Shown here one piece after another: positions 30,074 through 37,038 of a DNA stretch of 37,038 nt. Numbering within the stretch: position 1 is the stretch's first letter; each line of letters begins with the position of its first letter. Origin of the DNA: Lachnoclostridium sp. (GTDB lineage: Bacteria; Bacteroidota; Bacteroidia; Bacteroidales; Muribaculaceae); assembly GCA_023667185.1 (NCBI GenBank), contig JAMPAP010000006.1, positions 1 to 37,038 on the forward strand. The letters are read 5' to 3'. The notes beneath the pieces are model-generated. The model was given only the letters and a program-made list of their open reading frames with translations, ran no database searches and was not told the DNA's origin. The position numbers and the translations under genes are program-made.

Positions 30074-31762
30074 ATGCTTCGCTCGCTACATATATCCAAT
30101 TATGCCCTGATTTCGGGAGTGGACATCGATTTCTATCCCGGATTCAATGTCATAACCGGCGAAACAGGTGCCGGAAAATCAATCATCCTTGGCGCATTGT
30201 CGCTGATTCTCGGTGGAAGAGCTGACACAAGAGTTGTCACTGATCCTTCGGTGAAAACGGTTATCGAAGCTCAGTTTGATGTCAAGGGTTACGATGCGCT
30301 CAAGCAATTCTGTGCCATGTCTGACATCGAATGGGATGATAATACATGTATCCTTCGCCGCGAGATAGCACCGGCCGGACGATCGCGCGCCTTTGTCAAC
30401 GACTCGCCCGTGCCTGTAGCCAAGCTTCGCGAAGTGGCGATGTATCTTGTGGATATTCATTCGCAGCATCAAAACCAGCTTCTTTCCACCCCTGAGTTTC
30501 AGCTTAAAGTAATAGATACACTTGCCGGTAATGCTTCTAAACTTGCTGAATATGAGACAAGATTCAAGGCTTACCGTGATGCTGTGCGCAAGCTTAAGGC
30601 AGCCCGCTTGGAGGTGGAGCGCGAGAAGCAGGATGAGGAATACACCCGCTTCCAGCTTGAGCAGATTCAGGCTCTGGCACTACAGCCCGGTGAGCAGGAG
30701 CAGCTTGAGCATGACCGCGAGGTGATGGTGAATATGGCTAATATTTCATCAGATATAGCTGAGTCAGTGGCAGCCTTGACCGGCAGTGACACTAATGCTC
30801 TCTCGCTTATTGATGAGACTATCGAGTGTTGCGACCGCCTTTCAGCTGTGCTCGATGCCGGCGACAATATTTCATCGCGCCTTGATACTGTAAGGATAGA
30901 GATAGCGGATATATCACGTACGCTCGAGGCAATGGGTGAGCGATTGACTGCCGACGGCTCGTCGCTCGACGCCGTAGAAGAGCGGCTCAACGCTATCTAT
31001 TCACTTTGTCACCGCCATCATGTAGAGTCGGCCGACGATCTGATAGAACTGCGCGAGAGCCTGATGTCGCGCCTTGAAAGCATTGACAACTCTGAGGATT
31101 ATCTCAAGCAGCTCGAAGTGGAGGCTCGTCGGCAGCGTGCTCTTGCCCGCGAGACTGCCATGGAGATTTCCGAGTCAAGAAAGCGTCAGGCTGCGGAGTT
31201 TGCCCGCCGTCTTCAGGAAGTAGCCGTGCCGTTAGGCATGAAAAACCTTCAGGTGGAGATAGCAGTCCTTCCGGCTGAAATGTCGGCAACCGGTATTGAC
31301 GAGGTGAAGTTTATGTTTGCCTTCAATAAAAATCAGCAGCTTATGCCGGTAGGAGCCGGAGCTTCGGGAGGTGAAATTTCACGTCTGATGCTGTCAATCA
31401 AGAGCATAATAGCATCTCAAATGCAGCTTCCGTCGATAATCTTCGACGAGATAGATACAGGAGTGTCAGGCGAAGTAGCTGACCGTATGGGTTCGATGAT
31501 GAAGAAGATGTCTGACGATATTCAGGTCACCACTATAACCCATCTGCCTCAGGTGGCGGCAAAAGCTAACCATCATTACAAGGTGTTCAAGGAGGATGTC
31601 GATGACCGCACATTGACCCGCATCGCGCTGCTTTCGGAGGACGAGAGGGTGGGGGCTCTGGCTACAATGCTCTCAGGCAGCTCCGTTGACGATGCAGCTC
31701 TGATGAATGCCCGTTCTCTTCTCGGTAACGTAAAACCTAATTTGTTTAATGGAAAAGAGTGA
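30074..31762 (+). CDS. recN: DNA repair protein RecN
   Basis: SMC-like ATPase that acts in double-strand-break repair. The 562-residue length from ATG 30074 is typical (about 555). It shows Walker A ITGETGAGKSIILGAL, the HSQHQNQLL motif, two long coiled-coil arms (about residues 150-350), the ABC signature GASGGEISRLMLS and Walker B IIFDEIDTGVSG. The C-terminal VTTITHLPQVAAKANHHYKV is standard. An ATG 21 nt upstream is in frame but lies within DUF4835. The 3' end overlaps the rlmB start by 14 nt. Confidence 0.97.
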   Translation: MLRSLHISNYALISGVDIDFYPGFNVITGETGAGKSIILGALSLILGGRADTRVVTDPSVKTVIEAQFDVKGYDALKQFCAMSDIEWDDNTCILRREIAPAGRSRAFVNDSPVPVAKLREVAMYLVDIHSQHQNQLLSTPEFQLKVIDTLAGNASKLAEYETRFKAYRDAVRKLKAARLEVEREKQDEEYTRFQLEQIQALALQPGEQEQLEHDREVMVNMANISSDIAESVAALTGSDTNALSLIDETIECCDRLSAVLDAGDNISSRLDTVRIEIADISRTLEAMGERLTADGSSLDAVEERLNAIYSLCHRHHVESADDLIELRESLMSRLESIDNSEDYLKQLEVEARRQRALARETAMEISESRKRQAAEFARRLQEVAVPLGMKNLQVEIAVLPAEMSATGIDEVKFMFAFNKNQQLMPVGAGASGGEISRLMLSIKSIIASQMQLPSIIFDEIDTGVSGEVADRMGSMMKKMSDDIQVTTITHLPQVAAKANHHYKVFKEDVDDRTLTRIALLSEDERVGALATMLSGSSVDDAALMNARSLLGNVKPNLFNGKE

Positions 31763-32504
31763 TTACATCTACGGCATCCGTGCCGTAATCGAGGCTATCG
31801 AAGCCGGTAAAGAGATTGACAAAATATTTATATCTAAGGATCTTCAGGGTCCTTTGGCTCAGGAACTTATAGAGACAGCTCGCGCTTCGAAGGTAGTGAT
31901 GCAGCGAGTGCCCGTGGAGCGTATCAACCGTATTACCCGCAAGAATCACCAAGGTGTGCTTGCCATGATGTCGGCCATCACATATTATCGCCTTGACCAT
32001 CTTGTCCCCGAACTTTATGAGGCCGGTTTGCTGCCGTTTATTGTGGTGCTTGATGGCATTACTGATGTGAGAAACTTTGGTGCGATAGCCCGTACAGCTG
32101 AATGTGCAGGAGTGGATGCCATCGTGATACCTCAGCATGGCAGCGTATCCGTTGGCGGTGATGCCGTGAAGACTTCGGCAGGAGCGTTGCTTCATCTGCC
32201 GGTAGCGAGAGTGCAGTCAACGGTGCAAGCCGTGCGCTTCCTTAAAGACAATGGCTATAAGGTGGTTGCCGTGACTGAGAAGGCTGACTTCAACTATACT
32301 CAGACATCTTATACTGACCCTGTGGCGCTCGTCATGGGTGCTGAGGATACCGGAATCTCCCCCGAGGTGATGAAATATTGCGATACGAGGGTAAGCATTC
32401 CGATGTTCGGCAAGATCAGTTCGTTGAACGTGTCAGTTGCGGCCGGTGTCATGATTTATGAGGTGGTACGTCAGCGCCTTGAGGCTAATGCTGAGGTGAT
32501 GTGA
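31749..32504 (+). CDS. rlmB: 23S rRNA (guanosine-2'-O)-methyltransferase RlmB (SpoU family)
   Basis: A SPOUT-type methyltransferase expected to methylate the 2'-O of G2251 in 23S rRNA. The 251-residue length is typical. The N-terminal substrate-binding domain (YIYGIRAVIEAIEAGKEIDK, then HQGVLAMMS) is followed by the trefoil-knot motifs: motif 1 ITDVRNFGAIARTAE with the catalytic Arg, motif 2 VMGAEDTGIS and motif 3 SIPMFGKISSLNVSVAAG. It overlaps recN by 14 nt, so translation is likely coupled. Confidence 0.95.
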   Translation: MEKSDYIYGIRAVIEAIEAGKEIDKIFISKDLQGPLAQELIETARASKVVMQRVPVERINRITRKNHQGVLAMMSAITYYRLDHLVPELYEAGLLPFIVVLDGITDVRNFGAIARTAECAGVDAIVIPQHGSVSVGGDAVKTSAGALLHLPVARVQSTVQAVRFLKDNGYKVVAVTEKADFNYTQTSYTDPVALVMGAEDTGISPEVMKYCDTRVSIPMFGKISSLNVSVAAGVMIYEVVRQRLEANAEVM

Positions 32505-32543
32505 CAACAAAATTCGTCATTCCATTGTTAATACATATATATT

Positions 32544-32987
32544 ATGGATAATGTAAAAGTTTCGATCATCAATAAGTCTACCAACGAGCTCCCGGCATAT
32601 AGCACGCTGATGTCGGCCGGAATGGACGTAAGAGCGTATGTCAAAGAGCCTGTGACGATTAACCCCGGACAACGGGCACTGATTCCAACCGGACTCTATA
32701 TCGCTCTGCCTGAAGGCTATGAATGTCAGCTGCGTCCCCGTAGCGGCCTCGCTCTGAAGCATGGTATCACGCTGCTCAATACTCCCGGCACGATTGATGC
32801 TGATTATCGCGGCGAAATAGGTGTGATACTCATTAATCTGTCTGACACGCCATTTGTTGTCAACGATGGCGAGCGTATTTGCCAGATGGTGGTGAAGCGG
32901 TATTCACGTGTCGAGTGGATCGAAACTGATACGCTGGATGATACTGAGCGCGGTGCAGGTGGCTTCGGCCATACCGGTCGCCACTAA
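32544..32987 (+). CDS. dut: dUTP diphosphatase (dUTPase)
   Basis: Hydrolyses dUTP to dUMP, limiting uracil in DNA and supplying thymidylate synthesis. The 147-residue trimeric type has all five motifs: [36 protein letters not shown] and [12 protein letters not shown]. It lies 39 nt after rlmB and 21 nt before the TPR gene. With ung about 23 kb away it completes the cell's uracil-control pair seen in this window. Confidence 0.97.
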   Translation: MDNVKVSIINKSTNELPAYSTLMSAGMDVRAYVKEPVTINPGQRALIPTGLYIALPEGYECQLRPRSGLALKHGITLLNTPGTIDADYRGEIGVILINLSDTPFVVNDGERICQMVVKRYSRVEWIETDTLDDTERGAGGFGHTGRH

Positions 32988-33008
32988 TTATATACTGAAC
33001 TATTTATT

Positions 33009-34763
33009 ATGAGAAGGTTACCCTACTTTATCTTTACTGCAATATTCCTCGTATTGACGCTGTTAAGCGGCTGGTCAAAGTCAATGAAGTATACAGCCGA
33101 CGACGAGCGTAAAGCTGATTATATGTATCTTGAGGCTATGCGCGAGAAGGCTCTTGGCAATAATGATGCCGCATACGAGCTCCTCAATCGTGCCCGTCAG
33201 CTTAACCCCGGAGATGTGGAGATAGGGTCGGAGCTTGCCAACTTCCTGCTGGCGCTTTCAGCCGGCGACTCAGCTACGGTGATGGATGCCGTCAGCTTGA
33301 TCCGCGATTACTACACGGCGCATCCCGACGATTATTACGAGGCTCTGCGTTACGGCCTTCTCAATGAGAATATCGGTCGCAAGGATGAGGCGCTCAAAGT
33401 ATGGGGCGACCTTCATAGCCGTTACCCTGAAAAAGTGGAGCTGACTTATAAATATGCTGACTTCCTCAGCTCGCTTGGCGACACGCTTAACCGCCATAAG
33501 GCTATCGCAATCTACGATTCGATCGAGGTAATTGATGGGCGCAGTATTCCGATATCGTCAAAGAAGATACAGATTTATTATGCTCTCAACGACACTCAGT
33601 CAATCATCCGTGAGGCTCGAAATCTGGTGACAGCTTTCCCTCAGTCAGTGGATAACAATGTATTCCTTGCTGACATCTATCAGATGATGAACAATAACGA
33701 CTCGGCTTTGGCATACTATAACCGCGCCTGCGAGATTGACCCCTCAAGCGGCGTGGCTTACTATTCACGAGCCAGTTTTTATGATGCGATAGGCGACTCG
33801 GCCGGATTTGACCGCGAGGTGTTTAACGCCCTTGTTCATGACGATCTCGAGGTCAACACCAAGCTTGCCATCATGCGCTCCTATATAGAGAAGATTTACA
33901 CTGACTCAGCTGAGCAGCCGAGGATTGACAACCTCTTTGACGTGCTGATAGAGCAGCACCCGCATGAGCGTGATATTCATGACCTTTACGCAAGATATTT
34001 GATCGTAAAAAAAGATTACCCTCAGGCTGCCGAGCAGACAGAACTGACTCTTGACCTTGACCCATCCGATGAGCAGGGCTGGGAGATGCTTTCATCGCTC
34101 TATTTCCAGATTGATAATTATAAAAAAGCCGGTGAAGCTATTGATCGCTCTATCAGATATTTCCCGAAGAATCCGATGTCATACTTCCGCAAAAGTGTAG
34201 TAGATTCTCATTTCAAGAATTACAAAGAGGCTTTTGCGGATCTGAACAAAGCTCTGGAGTACACTGACTCTACTGATCTTGAGACGATGTCGCTTATCTA
34301 CTCGGCTTTCGGCGATGTGTCCTACGCCTCGGATGAGAAAGATCAGGCATTTGAATATTACAATAAGGCTTTAGCTTACAATCCACTGAACTACTCGGCG
34401 ATGAACAATTGCGCCTACTTCCTTGCTTGCGAAGGGCGTGATCTCGACCGTGCTCTCAAGATGATAGAGAAGTGTATCGAAGTGGAGCCTTCAAGCACTA
34501 ATCTTGACACTTACGCCTGGGTGCTCTTCAAACTCAAGGACTATGATAAAGCTAAGGAGGTGATTGACAGCGCTCTGTCAACGGATGAAGAGGTTGACGA
34601 GGCTGATCCGGGCAAGGAATTGCTTGAGCATGCCGGCGATATCTATTTCATGGCCGGTTACCCTGACGAGGCCGTGGAATTCTGGCAGGAAGCTCTTGCC
34701 CAAGACGAAGACAACGAGCTGCTGCAACGTAAAGTGAAAAACAAGACATATTTCTATAAATGA
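33009..34763 (+). CDS. Exported tetratricopeptide-repeat protein
   Basis: The 584-residue protein has an N-terminal signal or anchor segment (LPYFIFTAIFLVLTLLSGW). Many TPR units follow along the whole length, for example DAAYELLNRARQLNPGD, DSALAYYNRACEIDP, PQAAEQTELTLDLDPSD, KAGEAIDRSIRYFP, QAFEYYNKALAYNP, RALKMIEKCIEVEP and DEAVEFWQEALAQDEDN. TPRs bind other proteins. The fixed set of this gene, a DUF4292 lipoprotein and an EnvC-like factor in one operon suggests envelope biogenesis, but the partner is unknown. The stop overlaps the next start by 4 nt. Confidence 0.88.
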   Translation: MRRLPYFIFTAIFLVLTLLSGWSKSMKYTADDERKADYMYLEAMREKALGNNDAAYELLNRARQLNPGDVEIGSELANFLLALSAGDSATVMDAVSLIRDYYTAHPDDYYEALRYGLLNENIGRKDEALKVWGDLHSRYPEKVELTYKYADFLSSLGDTLNRHKAIAIYDSIEVIDGRSIPISSKKIQIYYALNDTQSIIREARNLVTAFPQSVDNNVFLADIYQMMNNNDSALAYYNRACEIDPSSGVAYYSRASFYDAIGDSAGFDREVFNALVHDDLEVNTKLAIMRSYIEKIYTDSAEQPRIDNLFDVLIEQHPHERDIHDLYARYLIVKKDYPQAAEQTELTLDLDPSDEQGWEMLSSLYFQIDNYKKAGEAIDRSIRYFPKNPMSYFRKSVVDSHFKNYKEAFADLNKALEYTDSTDLETMSLIYSAFGDVSYASDEKDQAFEYYNKALAYNPLNYSAMNNCAYFLACEGRDLDRALKMIEKCIEVEPSSTNLDTYAWVLFKLKDYDKAKEVIDSALSTDEEVDEADPGKELLEHAGDIYFMAGYPDEAVEFWQEALAQDEDNELLQRKVKNKTYFYK

Positions 34764-35578
34764 CCGTGCTAAAAAAATCATTCACATTACTTATTTCTCT
34801 ATCTATACTTCTGCTTCTCGGCAGCTGCGGCAGTTCGCGTAAGGCCGCTGAAAGCAGTGAAGTGACTTCAGGTGATATTTCAGCAATTGTCGCTACATAT
34901 ACACCGTGGGAGTCGCTGAGCGTGCCGGTTTCGCTGAATCTGCGGCAGCCGGTTTCGTTGAAAGTCTCGGCTACGATGACCATGCGCCGCGACGAGTATG
35001 TCCATATTTCGGCGCGGTTTCTCGGTATGGAGGTGGGTGCGCTGATGATTACCCGTGACTCTGTATTTGCCAAGGAGAAACTTCATAAGACGTATGTTGC
35101 CGAAAGCCTTGCTGCGCTGACCGGTGACAACAAGATAACCCTCGACAATGTCCAGCAGATGATTTTCGGACACCTTTTCGTGCCGGGCGAGACGGGTTTC
35201 CCCCCGCGCATTGCTGATATTTATACAATGACTGACTACAAGGGTTTCCGCACCGTGACGCCTCGCGACATCAGCCGTTACGGAAATTTCACCTTTACAT
35301 TTGACTCCTCTACTGATCACCTTACCATGCTTTCGGCCGATATCAGAAACAAATATCCTGTAGCAGCATCTTATTCCGACTATGTGAATACTGCGGCCGG
35401 CGATGTTGCAGGGCTGATAACCATCAGTGCTTCAGCCTCAAAGATGAAATTCGATGCCGGTATTGACTGTAACTATGGTAAAGCCAAGTGGAACTCCACC
35501 GGTACAAAAACCTGGGAAACTCCCCGAGGATATAGTAAAATCACTGTTGATAAGCTTCTGAAATCCCTTTCATTATAG
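34760..35578 (+). CDS. DUF4292 family outer-membrane lipoprotein
   Basis: The 272-residue protein has a lipoprotein signal ending LLGSC with Cys23, so it should be lipid-anchored in the envelope. The mature part has LRQPVSLKVSATMTMRRDEY, RFLGMEVGALMITRDSV and LDNVQQMIFGHLFVPGE, features I associate with DUF4292, a LolA/LolB-like fold family restricted to Bacteroidetes. A LolB-like lipoprotein-handling role is possible by fold only. It overlaps the TPR gene by 4 nt and precedes the EnvC-like gene by 4 nt. Confidence 0.84.
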   Translation: MTVLKKSFTLLISLSILLLLGSCGSSRKAAESSEVTSGDISAIVATYTPWESLSVPVSLNLRQPVSLKVSATMTMRRDEYVHISARFLGMEVGALMITRDSVFAKEKLHKTYVAESLAALTGDNKITLDNVQQMIFGHLFVPGETGFPPRIADIYTMTDYKGFRTVTPRDISRYGNFTFTFDSSTDHLTMLSADIRNKYPVAASYSDYVNTAAGDVAGLITISASASKMKFDAGIDCNYGKAKWNSTGTKTWETPRGYSKITVDKLLKSLSL

Positions 35579-35582
35579 TGAC

Positions 35583-36947
35583 ATGAAATTCCGACTTCGT
35601 AGATTCGTTGCCCTTGCATTAGCCATCATTATAGCGATAGCTTTTGCTGACCCGGCTATGGCTCAGCGCAAGCGTAAATCATCAAAATCAAAACCGAAGT
35701 CGGACATCGAATCAGTGACCTCCGAAAAACGTCGCCATGAGCAGGAGATGGCCAATACCTCACGTCGCATCGAGTCAAACAAGGCGGAAATTTCACGACA
35801 ACTCGCTAATCTTAATACACTTAACGCAGAGATTGAGGAGAATACAAAATCCTTGTCGCGTCTCTCCCTGCTCAACGACTCCATTCAGCAGCTGATTGCC
35901 GTGACCGAGGATTCAGTGGAGTTGTGCAACAGTCAGCTCGCCTCTCTCAGGGAATCGTATATCAAGGCTCTTCGTCAGCTTCAGCCGTATGATAAGTCAT
36001 CTTCGGCACTGGCATTCATATTTTCTGCCGACGATTTTTCATCGTTGACACAGCGCATCAGATATATACGTCACTTCTCCAAGTGGCGCAAAAAGAGATC
36101 TGAAGAAATTGAAGTGCTGACAGCACACCTCGCAGAAAAACGTAAATCGCTGAAATCACTTCAGGATAAATCATCAGCGCTGCTTGCCCGAACCAGCGAC
36201 GAGCAAAACCGTCTGAACAGCAACCGCAAAAAAACTGAGAATATTGTCACTTCTCTCAAGCGCGACGAGAAGTCGCTCCGCAGTGTCCTCGAGCAGCATC
36301 GCCGTCAAGCCAAGGCGCTTGATGCCAAGCTCGAGCGGCTGATTGCCGAGGAGCAGCAGCGCATAGCTCGCGAGGAAGCGGCACGAAAGGAAGCGGCACG
36401 AAAGGAAGCTGAGAAGAAAAAGACTGAAAAGAAACCGACCGAAACAAAATCGGAAAAATCAGCACCGGCAGCCAAGCCCTCACCGAAGTCAGAACCTCTC
36501 GTAGCTGAGGCTTCGACTTCAATCGAAAAACTAACAGGGACATTTGCCGCCAACAAAGGGAAGCTGCCTTTCCCCGTTGCCGGGAAGTATAAGATAGTGA
36601 GTCGGTTCGGGCGCCAACCTCATCCCTCATTGCCGAAGGTGGAGATTGAAAATTCAGGTATCGATATCCAGACGGACAGTGGTGCCAAAGCCCGTGCAAT
36701 CTTCGACGGCAAAATTTCAGCCATTTTTAAGGAGGATGGTTATAACTCCATCGTAATGGTGCGCCACGGAAAATATATCACCATTTATGCCGGAATAGAC
36801 CATCTGGCGGTGAAAACCGGCGACAATGTCAAGGCCGGCCAGACTATCGGCACGGTCAACAATGATGCCGCAAAAGGCGTGCCTATCCTTCACTTCGAAA
36901 TCCGAAACGAAAAGACCAAGCTCAATCCCACCGCCTGGCTTAAGTAA
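35583..36947 (+). CDS. EnvC-like murein hydrolase activator with degenerate M23/LytM domain
   Basis: The 454-residue protein has a signal peptide (residues 1-27, ending ADPAMA). A long coiled coil covers about residues 35-265, followed by a Lys/Glu/Ala-rich linker (about 265-310). A C-terminal LytM (M23) domain contains GRQPHPSLPKVEIENSGIDI, DGKISAIF and LHFEIRNEKTKLNPTAWLK. Of the usual M23 zinc and catalytic residues, the first His is Asn (NSGID), the Y-x-H-L His is Gly (YAGIDHL) and the first His of H-x-H is Ile (ILH). Only the Asp and last His remain. This is the pattern of EnvC-type amidase activators, not active endopeptidases. Confidence 0.88.
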   Translation: MKFRLRRFVALALAIIIAIAFADPAMAQRKRKSSKSKPKSDIESVTSEKRRHEQEMANTSRRIESNKAEISRQLANLNTLNAEIEENTKSLSRLSLLNDSIQQLIAVTEDSVELCNSQLASLRESYIKALRQLQPYDKSSSALAFIFSADDFSSLTQRIRYIRHFSKWRKKRSEEIEVLTAHLAEKRKSLKSLQDKSSALLARTSDEQNRLNSNRKKTENIVTSLKRDEKSLRSVLEQHRRQAKALDAKLERLIAEEQQRIAREEAARKEAARKEAEKKKTEKKPTETKSEKSAPAAKPSPKSEPLVAEASTSIEKLTGTFAANKGKLPFPVAGKYKIVSRFGRQPHPSLPKVEIENSGIDIQTDSGAKARAIFDGKISAIFKEDGYNSIVMVRHGKYITIYAGIDHLAVKTGDNVKAGQTIGTVNNDAAKGVPILHFEIRNEKTKLNPTAWLK

Positions 36948-37038
36948 AGATAAAGATGAGGATATTAATTTTTTTTAATCGCCACTAAGTAATCATTAAA
37001 AAATAAATAGGGACACCTGCTTGGTCTATTCGGAATCT

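Noticed and set aside
36948-37038. Feature in the last 91 bases
   Set aside because: AT-rich sequence with a T-run but no supporting hairpin, promoter or coding start could be identified before the window ends.

Overview
The window looks like a chromosomal segment of a Bacteroidales bacterium, plausibly a gut Muribaculaceae-type organism (genus not resolved). Three things point there. Promoters fit the Bacteroidetes pattern TTTG-N19-21-TAnnTTTG, seen clearly before the tRNA, uvrA and dnaN. Several families are Bacteroidetes-typical: the T9SS plug family DUF5103, DUF4835, DUF4292, DUF2027-Smr, and a TamA/TamB pair with a lipoprotein-type TamA. Start codons lack strong Shine-Dalgarno sequences.

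Layout. 1-571 is insertion-sequence debris: the right end of an IS21-family element (istB C-terminus plus terminal repeats) sits inside an ISAs1-family transposase gene, leaving only that gene's N-terminal part. 744-9662 holds recR, a lolA-like/trxB/GNAT operon (minus), a DUF308 membrane protein, an MFS transporter, an AI-2E/PerM-type permease and a minus-strand run of ung, T9SS plug and DUF3109. 9722-9793 is tRNA-Arg(CCG) with its own promoter and terminator. 9852-12058 is tilS, a beta-carbonic anhydrase and a C-terminal scrap of an Rpn/PD-(D/E)XK transposase. An esterase follows, then a long tamB-tamA operon (minus) and a small uncharacterised gene (20169-20615). 20622-21241 is a 620-bp gap filled mostly by an unusual 481-bp nested inverted repeat. 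21242-36947 is one block of 13 plus-strand genes: uvrA, DUF2027-Smr, EFR1 ferredoxin, dnaN, exonuclease, coaBC, DUF4835 (PorD-like), recN, rlmB, dut, a TPR protein, a DUF4292 lipoprotein and an EnvC/M23 factor.

The genes are mostly housekeeping: DNA repair and replication (recR, ung, uvrA, dnaN, recN, dut, exonuclease), redox (trxB, EFR1), tRNA/rRNA modification (tilS, rlmB), CoA synthesis (coaBC) and envelope biogenesis (LolA-like, TamA/TamB, T9SS plug and PorD-like, EnvC).

The most unusual object is the element at 20685-21165. Two mirrored arrays of 7-bp repeats (14 and 15 units) enclose mirrored sets of short hairpins. Stem bases differ between copies but always as compensated pairs, while the loops (GGA, TTTA) are conserved. 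This suggests selection on folded single-stranded DNA or RNA. It contains no gene and lies between the putative divergent promoters of uvrA and the uncharacterised gene. I do not recognise it as a named element.
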